From: Neelides folsomi
Lineage: Eukaryota; Arthropoda; Collembola; Neelipleona; Neelidae
Length of the DNA stretch: 64,000 nucleotides
Direction of reading: 5' to 3'
Assembly: GCA_034687125.1 (NCBI GenBank)
Contig: JAQGBZ010000222.1
Span: 1 to 64,000 of the forward strand
Each line of letters opens with the position of its first letter. Position 1 is the first letter of the stretch. This document shows, in pieces, positions 27,121 through 38,808 of this stretch. A model generated the notes under the pieces. That model was not told where the DNA came from. It saw nothing but the letters and a program-made list of their open reading frames with translations, and ran no database searches. The translations under genes were made by a program, and so were the position numbers.

Positions 27121-27972
27121 CATATTATTTTTTCTATCCTGTTAATTGTTTATTTAATTACAACAATGATTTAATAATTACGATTCAGAAGTTTAGTTAT
27201 GAATGTAATTAGTAAGTAGGGAGTTTTGGGACGTTATCTTTTAAATTTCGTTGTCAATAAGTGCGTGGATTCTAGAATTATATTGTATTAATCCCTAAAA
27301 TGATTTTATTATCTTAAAAATATAAATGTTAAATAAGTGTAATGATTATGTTTTATCATGCAATTTTAAACAGAAATTAACATTTCATTATGAAATAACG
27401 TCAATTTTAAATGTTTGTAAAATATTTATTATTAATATTTATATAGAAAAAATAAATTACAAATACATTATTAAATATGTAATTGTCCAAGCATTCGTAT
27501 AACTCGTCACTGCTAAAAACTCATCTGATACCTCTCTCATTTCTTACGGTACTTTTTCTCTTTATGGATAACGAGACTCATCATCGAATCTGTATACATA
27601 GCCCATTAAAATTAAACGGTCTCAACATTCTCAACAAAATAACTTTATTATATTTCACTTCTCTCACAACACGATGTTAACTTGTCAGATAATTAAGCAT
27701 TACATTTCGGCGAGTCATATGGCAATAGCAGTTCTATAGTTTCGATTTTCTATCTTATACTTTCTTGTCAGTTTTGCAGGTACTAAAATTTGAAGAATAT
27801 AATCTTATAATAAATAAATAATTAATAATTACGTTAAAGTAAGTAATAATAATTAATTATCTTTCTCTTCTATAAATATTAGTGAATTATAGTTGTTTTT
27901 GTTCCAAGTCTTTTCATTTAATCCCGGTTTACATGGTTTGCCACATCGAGCATTATCTTTTCTCTTATAAAA
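27121..27972. other. Intergenic, no gene seen
   Basis: CPSF1 3' UTR and AT-rich spacer before the MsrA-like gene. A frame at 27483-27680 lacks an ATG start and recognisable sequence; not called. Confidence 0.5.
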
Positions 27973-29402
27973 ATGAGAAATTCACTCGTTCAAGATAAAG
28001 GAGCTCCTCAAAGAATACACCCTCAAGCTAACGAAAAGTATAATATAAATTCAACTAATTTATCAAAATCTAAATATCTAATCATATATACTTTAAATGA
28101 CATATTAAATGTTCAAAACTTTTTTTAAACCAAACATAAAATTTTTTCTTTGTAGCATAAGTGAAGCGGTGCATGAATGGAATATAAGGACAACTGAATC
28201 TAAATGGGATCGGTTTAAGTTTGAAACAACAGTGCTTCAATTTTCTTCTTTTAAAGTTGGTGAAGCTCAAATGGACTCTTTGTCAGCAGTAGTTAGAACC
28301 CGAGTGGGATACGATAGAATTAACTTTCTACCTTGGCAAGATTTCCAATCTTTATAATCAATTACCATTTAATTCCGCTAATTAATGATTTGATTCATTG
28401 TTGATTTGAACCTAATAAATAATTGACAATATTATTTTTAGTTGTGTAAAAAGAAAAGAATTAGTTGAAGCTGAGTTCGACCCCCTCAAGACTTCCTATA
28501 AAGAAATCCTATCCTCTTATATGAAATTTATTAAAAATGAGCCAAAAGTATAGTCCTTAAGTTTGTACTATTTTTAATTGTGATTCCTATTACACAGTCT
28601 TCCAACATTAACTTGTTATTTTATTAACTTTTAAAATAAATCAAGGAAATATGATTTTAATATTTCGCTTTATGTAATAGAAAGTAGGGAAAGTCCACAT
28701 CTTTGTAATGGATGAATACCAGTCCGAAATCGCTGAGGAATTTAAGAAGAATCTCAAGAATACCTGGGATGGAAATTTTGTCATTCACGAGGACTATTTA
28801 TTTCACAAGGCCAATGCGTAATTCTAATGTTTCATATTCATGTTCAATATCAATTGCTCTATATTTACTCTATGTACTTACATTTAGTTACTTCGCTCTT
28901 AATCTAACTACATACCAACTTAACTACTGTACTTACAAGCTTATAACTGATACTTACAATTTATAAATGGAAAAATATGTAGATATCTGAATAAGTTTAG
29001 ATCATAAAATCTCATTGTCTCAAATCAGTATATATTTATATATGATTTAGAACGAAGCAAAAATATTTTCTTCAAAAGAGTCCAACTCTGTTCAATTTGC
29101 TGAAAATTGATCCGAGTGATGATGAGTTTCTGTTTAAATCCCACATTGCTTGCCGATTAAACGCTTACTGTTATGGGCTCGGAAGTATCAACAAATTCAC
29201 GAAAGAACTGAATGCTAAAGGGGATCTACCAAAAGAAATCGTCAACGAAGTGATCATGATTTTTAGAACTTTCGAAAATCATGGCCAGGTCAGTGACGTT
29301 GTTGTTTCAAGTAGCGGCTCTTCCGGAAGTCTATATGGATCTAAAAAGACTTCAGCCGCCTCAGCTCATCAGGACATTCTCAAAGATTCCAATTACCATT
29401 GA
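27973..29402 (+). CDS. MsrA-family protein without the catalytic cysteine (putative pseudoenzyme)
   Basis: Five exons (27973-28037, 28156-28335, 28442-28547, 28681-28817, 29051-29402) give 279 residues. The protein aligns through its length with the selenocysteine MsrA at 36.8 kb: GEAQ...VVRTRVGY against PEAQ...VIRTKVGY, VEAEFDPLKTSYKE against VEIEFNPEKTSYGK, and HIACRLNAYCYGLGS against FVAARLNGYVGGYGS. Where MsrA has G-C-F-W (here S-U-F-W) it reads S-S-F-K: Ser53 replaces the catalytic residue and Lys55 the tryptophan. The GDHTE segment holding the family's active-site glutamate is replaced by CVKRKE. About 40 Ser-rich residues are added at the C-terminus. Methionine sulfoxide reduction is therefore unlikely; substrate binding or regulation is possible. 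The second intron uses a GC donor (TTG|GCAAGA) since no GT gives a usable junction. The intact frame over 840 nt argues for a functional gene, not a decaying copy. Confidence 0.82.
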
Positions 29403-30888
29403 AAGGAATGCAAGAGTAATATTTCCAGTATCGACTTTTTAATTCCCTCACCCTCTCTAACGACTATTATAAGTAATTTTTTCATATATTATATTATATG
29501 TTAACTTCGTTCGTAATTTCCTAATTGGATAGCCGATATTGACTTTTTAACCCACTGATAATATTCTACTTGTGAAAAATATCTCTTCAAGCTTTATATT
29601 TGTGTACTCTAATTATAATATTATGTTACAGAATAAATACTTTTGCCGTATTATTATTTAACATATACCTATTTTTACAATATAATTTATATACATTATA
29701 TTAATATAAACAGTAAACACTTTAAACTGTTTATTTTCATAATTACTCTATTTTAAACATTTATTTACTCATTTATTTCACTGGCATAGCTCATTGCATT
29801 GAAGGGAGTAAGAATATTTTTGATAAAGTTGGTTAACGAATGTCAAAGAATGAAAACATTCAAAGAAGAAATATTCAAAATAACATCAAATTCGTGCAAT
29901 ATAATGAAAATTAACGGTGAAATTATTAGCTTCTAGCTTGTATTCGGATTGAGGCCTTTGAGGTAGTTTTTTCAACCCGAATGAAGTAGATTGGCGTTGA
30001 TGCTTCAAAAACGTTTATTTAAACTGCTCGCATCTCAACTGGTGAGATATTTAACGCACATTAAGCTAAATGCTGATAAAGTGCAGATTGTTTGGATCCA
30101 CCTGGCGGGGATTTGTGATCAATCTTTCCACTACACAATAGTCTGCGAATGGCGTGTGGAAGGATTGAGCCAATGAAGTTCATTTCCCCTTAGCGCGTCT
30201 TCTCCCTCCCTCCAAATACACTTTGAAAGATTTGCCCTTCTCGCACCTCTTATCTCATTCAGTGCGTTTGGGTCGCTTGACGGAAACATTCTGACGGCCA
30301 TCTTTAATTTCACATCCGTTAATTGAAGAATTTAATTGGGCTTGTTCTTCTCATTCGTCGGATCTTCTTTAATTGGAAGTGACAGTTTAAACTCGTGTTG
30401 AAATACATGTGTTTTAAATAGGAAAGAGGGGAAAGGTGAAAAGATTTTTCATACTTTTCTTGCACACTTCGACACCGCATAGGAATATTATTTTAATTCA
30501 ATTACTACGATTTAATACTTCTTTAAAATTCTAAATTAAATATATTAATGTTTATATTGTACTAATTATGTTAATTACTAGTATTATATGATATAAATAA
30601 CTTAAAATATATTTTTTCATATATAAATATTTAAAAATTAATGACAAATGCTTTATTGATATATTACTTATATTATTTAAAATGCCGATTAATTTTATAA
30701 TAAAATTACAACACTAATGTACTATATTACTATATATAATATGCAATTGATATTAGATTATTACATAATATGATTCTGTATTTATTAATTCTTAAATAAG
30801 TATAATATAAACCCAAACACACTAAAAATTCATTTAATTTGTTAATTTAATTTATTTTAGAGTATCGGAGGAAGAGAGTCTGCTAAAT
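29403..30888. other. Intergenic with probable TIF1 promoter
   Basis: AT-rich, except about 30090-30310, which is relatively GC-rich. That segment includes a CCAAT box (GAGCCAATGAAG near 30165) and GACGGCCATCTTTAAT near 30295, resembling a YY1 site (GCCATCTT) as found at many metazoan start sites. A splice acceptor immediately before 30861 suggests that a 5' noncoding exon lies upstream. Promoter assignment is inference. No coding exon recognised here. Confidence 0.4.
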
Positions 30889-33800
30889 ATGGAACCACAT
30901 TTCCTCTATCCAAACGCTGTTCCAAATCAGACAATTAAACTAATCAACATTACTTCCGGCCCTTCTGGTCTTCATAAAGGAAAAGAAATCAAAGTTGAAA
31001 AATTTTGGCCTGAATGGGCGAAATGTGTTTCATGTAACACGTCGGAATCGTCGGCTGATTATATCTCTCTTCCTTGTCTCCACGTTTTGTGTTCTGGATC
31101 TTGCGTAAAAAGAATAGTATCTGGTAATAAAATAACCACTTGTATTTAATATTGATTGGATATATACATAAATACAGTTATAATTTATTATAAGGTAATA
31201 AAATAACGATTTTTTTCAATTTCCAATAAAATTTTATTCAATTCAATTTTAGTGTCTGATTGCTGCCCACTTTGCAATGCGACGTTTAAAAAGGGCGATT
31301 TGACTCCGAATAAATATTTATTAGAGGCGTTTGAGAAGGAATTGGAAGCCCAGAAGAAGGCCAATTTACGTTGTACTTATTGTTATGGAGGAGACCCAGC
31401 TTTATCATGGTGCGCTACCTGTACCAATTACCTCTGCGAATGGTGCGATAAGGTAATTCTTAATTCATTCCTTCTGTTTTAATAATTGTTCATTTTGAAA
31501 ATATCAAAAACAAGAGTAAATTATTCATTTTTATAGAATCATCGGAGAATGAAAATCACATGTGATCATGATTTGAGATCTAAAGAGGAAGGGGAAAAAT
31601 CTCATTTGGATGGGCCTGGATCGAATAACCATTGTGCTGCCCATCCTGAAAATCCCTTGACCTGTTATTGTACAACTTGTGATTTGTGTCTTTGTCAAAA
31701 ATGTATCGAGACTCCTTGTTACGAAGGAAATTATCATACAGTTGTGGAAATGGAAAGGCTAGCAATGAAATTGAAAGAAGAAATTCAATCTGCTCAAAAT
31801 CAAATTTCGTAATTTTTCAATTGATTAACTTTTTATAATCCTCGATCTTCATATTCTTTATAATACTATATTCCGTTTTTAGCTCTTATATCGAGGAATG
31901 CAGAATTCGAGAGGGAAGATATGGAGAACTGGCTCAGAGTGTAATTGAGGTTCATAGGAAACGACTTTATAATGAATTTAAAGATCAACTCAACAAGTAA
32001 CCTATAATATTAATTTGGATACCAAATAAAATTATTAGATTAAATATCATATTAAAATATTTTGAACGATTTTAAATAGGTTTTATGTGATTCTCATGAA
32101 GAAAGAAGCTGAATTAAGAACGACGATTCTGAAAGAAATTCGAGTAAGGAATAAACGATTCAATCTAAAAAAGTCGCTATACCACAAAATGGCAATTCAA
32201 GGAGAACATTTTGTTGAAATTACAAAAGATTTAATCAAGAACGGATCAGACATCACATTATTCAATTCAAAAGAGTATTTTTTTCATAATCAAAACACTC
32301 AATTTTAATGTATTTTAATGAGATATTATTTACAGAGAGATTTATATTTACAAATTAATGTGTAAATTTATTTTTAGCCGACTCATCGAAAATAAAAATA
32401 TGCTTCTAGAAAATTTTGAGTTAATAACGATTGATGATAAATCCCAAGATTTCAACAAAGAAGCAATGGTTGTTCCTGATCCAAATGTCTTCCACTCCAT
32501 CAGTGCAGGTATTTATTTTAGTCTCAAAATATAATATGTAAAATTCAATGAAAAGATTAAAAAAACAATTTGTAAAATTGAACTTATTAAATATTAACAT
32601 ATTATACATCGTTTATTTTTTTAAATAATATATTATCTTCATTTTTTAATTTAGCTTTGGACAAGTTTGGGATAATGTCTGCAGCAACTGATAGGAAAAA
32701 TAAAGACGGTGGGAATAGTCTTGATCCAAAAACAAAGGCCGCGGAATTGGAGCTTTTAAAAATTAAAAATCAAAAACTTACTGTACAAAGAGAAAATAGC
32801 ATTGCTAAATTAACTGCTTTATATGGCGTGCCTCTCAAATTGCCATTGAGTCATAATTCATCTCCACTTCAAGCTAAAAGATCAGTATTGACCAAACATC
32901 TGGTAAAAAACCTCGTCTTTTAAAAATATTTTCATTCACCTATACAGATATTTTTATGACTTTATAATAATGAATCTGCATTTTATAACTGTTTAAGCAA
33001 GAATTTTAATTTTATGTAGAATTTTAATCCTGCCACTGCTGGAAAATCGAACAACATTGTAGATAAAACTAAAATAATAAACATACCATCATCGGTTATG
33101 GTTTTACCTTCAAACAGCAAAGAAGGAAGAACAAGAGCATCAATTTCAAAAAATCCCCAAATGCTTAAAGTCACTGATTTAATCGACGCGAACAAACGAG
33201 GAAGTCAAGCTGAAACAGCATCAAAAATGAGTCAAAATCAAGAATTGATAAATACAAATTCCAATTACAAAATTCGTGTTCTTTCCGAAAATTCAATGAG
33301 GGCAATAAATAAAGGTTTGATTGCCCAAGGAATCAAATCTAGTGAACCTGAAACCCCTCGAAGTGAATTCATTGCTCCACAAATACCCAAAGACAAAACG
33401 AAGAGTTGTTCAATTTCTCCAAGTTCTGTACATGAAATCACTCCACCAAAACAAATTGTTGGTCCAGCGCGATTTAAAAATGGGCCAGTCAATGAAAATA
33501 CTTCAGTTGCATCTCGGACTAGAATGCTTTTATCCAATTGTATGATTGACGATGTTGAGGAAGGGAACAAGGAAAGACCCGTTTCTCCAAGAAAGAGCAT
33601 CGGCCTTTCCTCACTCCTCGCCACTCCTGTCAAACAAAGTAGATCGGATGAACTTTACAAAATTGCTCCAAGTCCTGGGGGGTTGAAGATGAATTTTAAG
33701 AAAATTGACTCTGAAATCACAGACGATCCGCCTTCGCCGGATGATGGCAAACCACGAATTCGTGAAGGGTAAGTAAAGTATAATTTGGAAATTGTGATAT

Positions 33801-35480
33801 TAATGACTTGTCTTTTCTTAATGAATGATTGATTTTTTATTGATTGATTCATTATTAATATTTTATTCTAAAATGTATTCAGGAGGAGGAAGCAAAACTT
33901 TACTGCCAATGAATCGAGAACGACGATTGACAATTCTGAGCCAGTTATCGAGATTACTTCACTTGAACAAGAAGAACAACTTGACATGGTCGAAACTGAA
34001 AATATAAATAAGAAGCAGGGGAGAAAGAGCAAGTCGCAGAGTAGAAGAATCTCGTTAGGACCTTCGTCCCCTTCAGCCACACCAATTAAAAAGACCCAGC
34101 GAACGAGTAAATCTCGTTATAGATCATACGAGTCGTGAGTTCTTTTTTAAATTATTTTATGAAATCTGGGTTTCATTTAGATAATGGATTATTAATTTAA
34201 TTTGAATATAATAAAATTTTAGTTTACGTTTGTAGTAAATAAATATAACAACTAATTTTTAATTGTAAGGGATCGAGAAGAAACACCACCACCAATTTTG
34301 GACAAAGAGGGCTCATTTGAAGAGTCACCAACGAATAGGAAATCGATGAAAAGGGTGAGGGATTATGAATCAGATGACGCGACGGGCAAACGACGATCGA
34401 CAAAATCAAAGAAGAAGAAAATTCAGTCAAAACCAGAAGTGTTGGCTGGTTAGAAATGTTACCAATTTAAAAGTATTTTAATGTAGAAAAGAATTATTTT
34501 TTGATATTTAATGATATAAAACATTCCTGGAAATAACTGAGTTTTTATTTTCGCGTTTCTAAATATCTAATTTAATATACTTTTATTTTTATTTAGATCT
34601 CGATGTGACATTGGAGTTCCAAATATTCCAAGAAGAGCAAATGAAGATAACACACATCGATCAAAATGAAGATTATTGTGCTGTCTGTCGTGATGGATGT
34701 CGTAATATAGGAAATGAAGTTTTGATTTGCTGCGATTTCTGCCCAAAAGTATTTCATACGAAATGTCATATGCCCATTGTTGATATTGTTCCCAACGATG
34801 ACTGGCAGTGTATGTATTGTCGGAAAAAGGAAGATATTTTCGCTGAAGCTGCAGCTGAGGCTCCTTCTGCAATTAAAATTACAAGGCGAATTAATGGATA
34901 TAATTTACTCAAAGCCTGCAAGTTTCTTTCTGAAATTTATAAACAAAAAGAAAGTCTCATTCTTCGTGGTCCCTATGAACTTTATTATTTTGTAAGCATT
35001 TTTATTAAATTATTTAATCACATTATTTGAAATAAATATGGTGAATTTATGTTCTTATTTTCTTAGAACAAAACTGGTGAGAAGCCTTATTCATTGGATT
35101 TTGTCCGAACCTGTCTAACAACTGCCAGACCAAAAAGCGTTTCCGATATTGAGTCATTGATACAAATGATGAGAAAGATGATTTTCCAAGCTAAAGAATT
35201 GTTCACGGTAATATTTAAATACTTATTTCAAATGTACGGCCATCTGTATACATAAGTATTTTAAAGAAAAGATACGATAAATATATAATATTAATGAATT
35301 ATTTATTTCCAGAATCAACCGCAAAACTTGTCTTATACTACTGACTTGGAAAGAGTTTTTCAAGTGACCCTCCAAGACTTTTTCCCGGAATTTGCCGATT
35401 CAAAGTATTTGGAAGAAGAAACTTCTATTGAGGAAGAAGATAAAGAAAGGGCCGAATTATCAATTGAACCATCCGAATAG
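30889..35480 (+). CDS. TIF1-family protein (RING, two B-boxes, coiled coil, PHD, bromodomain-like), Bonus/TRIM24-33-like
   Basis: Thirteen exons join in phase to 1092 residues. A RING finger at about residues 44-95 (CVSC, CLHVLCSGSC, CPLC) is followed by B-box 1 (CTYC...CATC...CEWC), B-box 2 (HCAAHPENPLTCYCTTC) and a coiled coil. A long Ser/Lys/Pro-rich linker lies in exons 33020-33768, 33883-34134 and 34270-34448. A PHD finger follows (CAVCRDGC, LICCDFCPKVFHTKC, DDWQCMYC), then a weak bromodomain-like helical end with DFVRTCL and ETSIEEEDKE. This order defines TIF1 proteins (TRIM24/28/33, Drosophila Bonus), which are chromatin-bound transcriptional co-regulators with possible SUMO or ubiquitin ligase activity. 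The bromodomain lacks a clear acetyl-lysine asparagine, as in some TIF1 members. The start is the ATG soon after a splice acceptor (MEPHFLYPN); upstream sequence is open after the acceptor, so a further 5' coding exon is possible. The gene lies between two MsrA paralogs. Confidence 0.9.
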
Positions 35481-36834
35481 AATTAAGTTTAAACTATTTG
35501 ACGTTTTATATGAATTAATATTATAAACTCATAATTAATATACACAATTTATATCGTTAGTTTCAAAATTAATGATGAATACATTCTATGAACTTTAAGT
35601 TTACTATTTCTAAATTAGTAAATTGTTCGAAAATATTTTGATGGCGGAAAAGATTTGCTCAAATCATTAATCTTTATTCTAAGGAATTTCAATAAGTTAA
35701 ATTGTTATCCTTTTGCGAATGAAATATTAAGATTATTTTTGTGTTCCAATTAATATTAAATTATAATTAAATTAAATTTGATTAATAAATTGTCTGTAAA
35801 AATCAATAATTCTAATTTAACAAAAGTTCATGTACGAATATAAAATACCCAAACATATTTTATATAATTATAAATTATGCAAATATTGACAAAATATTTA
35901 ATGAATTTGTTATAAATATTTATTTATATTATGTAAGGCGATACGAAAAGCTAAAATAAATACAATTGACGTTTTATTATTGTAAATGTTCAAATTGCGG
36001 TTAATTAATGATCATAAATTGACCTTCTCATTCATGATTTGGTATGTCTCTTCATAGATATTATATACCATATATTAGGCAGTTTCTCATTAAAGGCAAG
36101 TTGATTATTATTAAGATGAAAATTATGCATACCTAATTTATTTATTAATATTAGAATTGAAATTATATTTTAAAATTTAATTAAAAAATAATTTAATTTT
36201 TACGTTAGACTTGATTATATAGTTAGTAATTAGTTAATAAAGCTTAACAGATTCGAACCAGAAATTATAATACTATAGAAAATAATGTTATTTTGACGTA
36301 AAAACCAACAAACACCAAATTCATTCATCCATTTCATTTCAATTCAGATGAACCAAAAAAATCATGTTAATAAGACTATTAACATAATATATAAAATTCT
36401 ATTATTATGATGTTATAATTAACAGCACAAACATTATCTAATATCATTTATAAGATAAATGACAAAGATTTATGAGTTCAATGTTCAATCTGAATGAACT
36501 TTTAATGAGTTTTATATAAAAGTAAACAAAATATTAAATCATTATACATCTGACTTTGACTTTTGTTTATTAGGTAAGGCGCATGAACGAGTTGATAAAA
36601 AGCACAAGGCCAAGATTTGTTCTTGAGATTTCATTAGCAATGCAAGTCAAGTTAAGGACATCATATATTAATTTTTTGCTGCTAGTTTAAGATAGTAAAA
36701 GTATTATTGTAATTCGCATCATATCCTTCTACACGAACTACCTTTATACGAGTGCATTAAATATAAAGATACAAAATCTTATACTTATAAATGTATGTAT
36801 AGGTAGGATCAACTTTCACTTGCGTAATTCATTT
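35481..36834. other. Intergenic, AT-rich, no gene seen
   Basis: Very AT-rich sequence with no coding potential; contains the TIF1 3' UTR and the promoter of the selenocysteine MsrA gene. Confidence 0.5.
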
Positions 36835-38153
36835 ATGCTAGCTGCGTTGAGGACACTGCTTTGCACTTCTCCCAAGTCCATCTTATCAAGTTCATCAGTA
36901 AGTAAAAATTATTAAAATTAAATGAAAATTTTCCATATTATGAAATATTTATTTTATCTTAAATACTTGGTTTTTGCTTTACTACAAATACACGAATCGT
37001 ATCTTTTGCATTAAGTTAATTTAATATCTTATAAGTGCATTTAAATATAAAATATTGAACAATCTCGGATTTAATTTTGTTTGTTTAGGTATATCCCTCG
37101 AATCTTCCAAATTTGAGAATGTCAATGTTGGAAGGAGACGAACAATTCGACGGATGGGTCGGAGAAAAGGCGACCTTCGGAATGTCCTGATTTTGGTTTC
37201 CCGAGGCGCAATTCGGTTGTGCCCCGGGGGTAATCCGCACCAAAGTCGGATATGCAGGAGGATCAACTGTGAACCCAACATACAAAAGAATGTTCGTTAT
37301 TTATGATAAATAATATACCCAACTTTTAAATGCACTAAAATTAAAGATGGGTATAAATTGTAATCCTATTTTCATCAGGGGCGATCATACAGAAAGTGTG
37401 GAAATCGAGTTCAACCCCGAGAAAACATCTTATGGTAAAATGTTGGACATGTTTTGGAAGAACCATAATCCATCTTCAAAATGTTCACGACAGGTAAATA
37501 TATTTATATATAATTATTTACACCTTCTACATTAAGTTCATTGAATTTGATAAGTTGTAATCTTGTATGTAAAATACAAGTGTGCAAACAGTGCGTTTTA
37601 CAGAATTTAATTTTGAGTATATTAGATAATGGATAATTGATAAAATTTATTTAATTTTAGTATATGTCAGCAATTTTCTATCACACTCCAGAGCAGAAAA
37701 AACAAGCTGAAGAATCCTTAAAAATTGAATCAAAGAAACGGAGTCAAAAGATAGAAACGAAAATACTTCCAATTGGCATATTCACCGATGCTGAAGAGTA
37801 AGTTGAACAAAACCCAACGTCAAATGCTATAACATTATCAGTAATTTATCATTATTATTCTACCAATTGGATTGATTTGGTATAAGTATAATCATAATGT
37901 TAATATTTCTATTTAAAGTTACCATCAAAAGTATCTTCTTCAACGTTATCCCTACATCTTGAACGAATTGGACGTTGAACCAGGGGATCAACTTAACAAC
38001 TCTTTTGTGGCAGCAAGACTCAATGGCTATGTTGGTGGTTACGGAAGTGTGAAAGCGTTTGAAACAGAAGTGGAGAATTTTCATCTTTCTACAAAGTTGG
38101 AACAATACGTGAAAAATATTGTTGTGAAAAAGAAACCCGACATTGATTGCTAA
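36835..38153 (+). CDS. MsrA: Peptide methionine sulfoxide reductase A, selenoprotein (in-frame TGA = Sec)
   Basis: Five exons (36835-36897, 37089-37291, 37379-37493, 37661-37797, 37919-38153) give 250 residues with one in-frame TGA at 37188-37190, codon 55. It falls exactly at the catalytic position: ATFGMS-[Sec]-FWFPEAQFG, where other MsrA proteins have GCFWG. Downstream sequence remains conserved: VIRTKVGYAGGS, NPTYKRMGDHTE (active-site glutamate), FWKNHNPS, YMSAIFYH, DAEDYHQKYLLQ, ARLNGYVGGYGS and a C-terminal Cys that could act as resolving residue. MsrA reduces methionine-S-sulfoxide in proteins, using thioredoxin; selenocysteine forms are known from green algae and some invertebrates and react faster. 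A start at MLAALRTLLCTSPKS gives a basic, Ser-rich presequence that could target mitochondria. A SECIS-like element lies at 38321-38400. A plain nonsense mutation cannot be excluded from DNA alone, but position, intact frame and SECIS make Sec much likelier. Confidence 0.9.
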
Positions 38154-38320
38154 CTTTAAGATCAAAAAGTTCAACAATTTATTCAAAACGAAAATGAAAA
38201 GCAAAAGCGTGATAAATCATTGTACGTCCAATCTGCTAAATCATCTTTAACAATATAGCATTATATCATAGTTTTAAAAAGTTTATCAATAGATAATAAT
38301 TTGCATCTCAATTCTTTTAA

Positions 38321-38400
38321 CATTGAAAGTTGTATTGTGACGCTTAAAAGGATAAACTTATAATGAGCCCCAATTGAGCTGATTTTGTTACACTTTCATG
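38321..38400 (+). promoter_or_regulatory. SECIS element (candidate, type II-like) in MsrA 3' UTR
   Basis: About 170 nt after the stop. Helix I pairs CATTGAAAGTTGTA (38321-38334) with TTACACTTTCATG (38388-38400) with small bulges. The core quartet is GTGA (38337-38340) opposite TGAT (38380-38383). Helix II pairs GCTTAA with TTGAGC, then GG with CC. An AAA (38354-38356) sits 13 nt after the quartet, and a mini-stem CTTA/TGAG above it would make this form II. GTGA rather than ATGA is a known minor variant. Spacing from quartet to AAA and from AAA to the 3' quartet fits eukaryotic SECIS geometry. I folded it by eye only. Confidence 0.75.
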
Positions 38401-38638
38401 TGAGCAACGAGATGATGATAAGATTCATTATATCTACCTTTTAATTTCTTATAATTTATATTGTATATGTACTATCATAAAAAATTTAAAATTATATGCA
38501 AACACTATGTGATTTATTAGTGATTTGTAGTATTTTAATTGAATTAACATTAACATATTATACATATAATGTAAGATATTAAAATGGATGCCATCAACTG
38601 TAAGCAATTTATCAATATATTTTATTAAATCAAATATA

Positions 38639-38714
38639 CAGGTTGGGCCATAAGTATCTTTCTTTTTTATACAATTGTTTATTTAAAAAATAAAGATACT
38701 TATGGTCCACTCTG
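38639..38714. mobile_element. 76-bp TIR pair (minimal Tc1/mariner-type MITE)
   Basis: The ends are inverted repeats: CAGGTTGGGCCATAAGTATC then TTT on the left; the reverse complement of the right end is CAGAGTGGACCATAAGTATC then TTT. TA dinucleotides flank both sides, as for Tc1/mariner insertions. Between the TIRs lie only about 30 nt, so this is an extreme internal deletion, or two TIRs that have come together. It follows the SECIS by about 240 nt and may lie in the MsrA 3' flank. Confidence 0.7.
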
Positions 38715-38808
38715 TAAATACTGACCAGCCTTTGTTGTTTGAAGATTCATTGCATTCTTTATCCATTTCTATCATGAAATGGCATACCTATTTATTATTA
38801 CTTATTAT

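Noticed and set aside
37089-37291. MsrA at 36.8 kb as a pseudogene because of its internal TGA
   Set aside because: There is a single stop, at the catalytic codon; all five exons and phases are intact, conservation continues after it, and a SECIS-like stem is present. Sec decoding is the better reading.
38362-38383. ATGA...TGAT at 38363-38383 as an alternative SECIS core
   Set aside because: Only about 13 nt lie between the two motifs, too short for helix II plus apical loop. The GTGA-based fold has proper stems.
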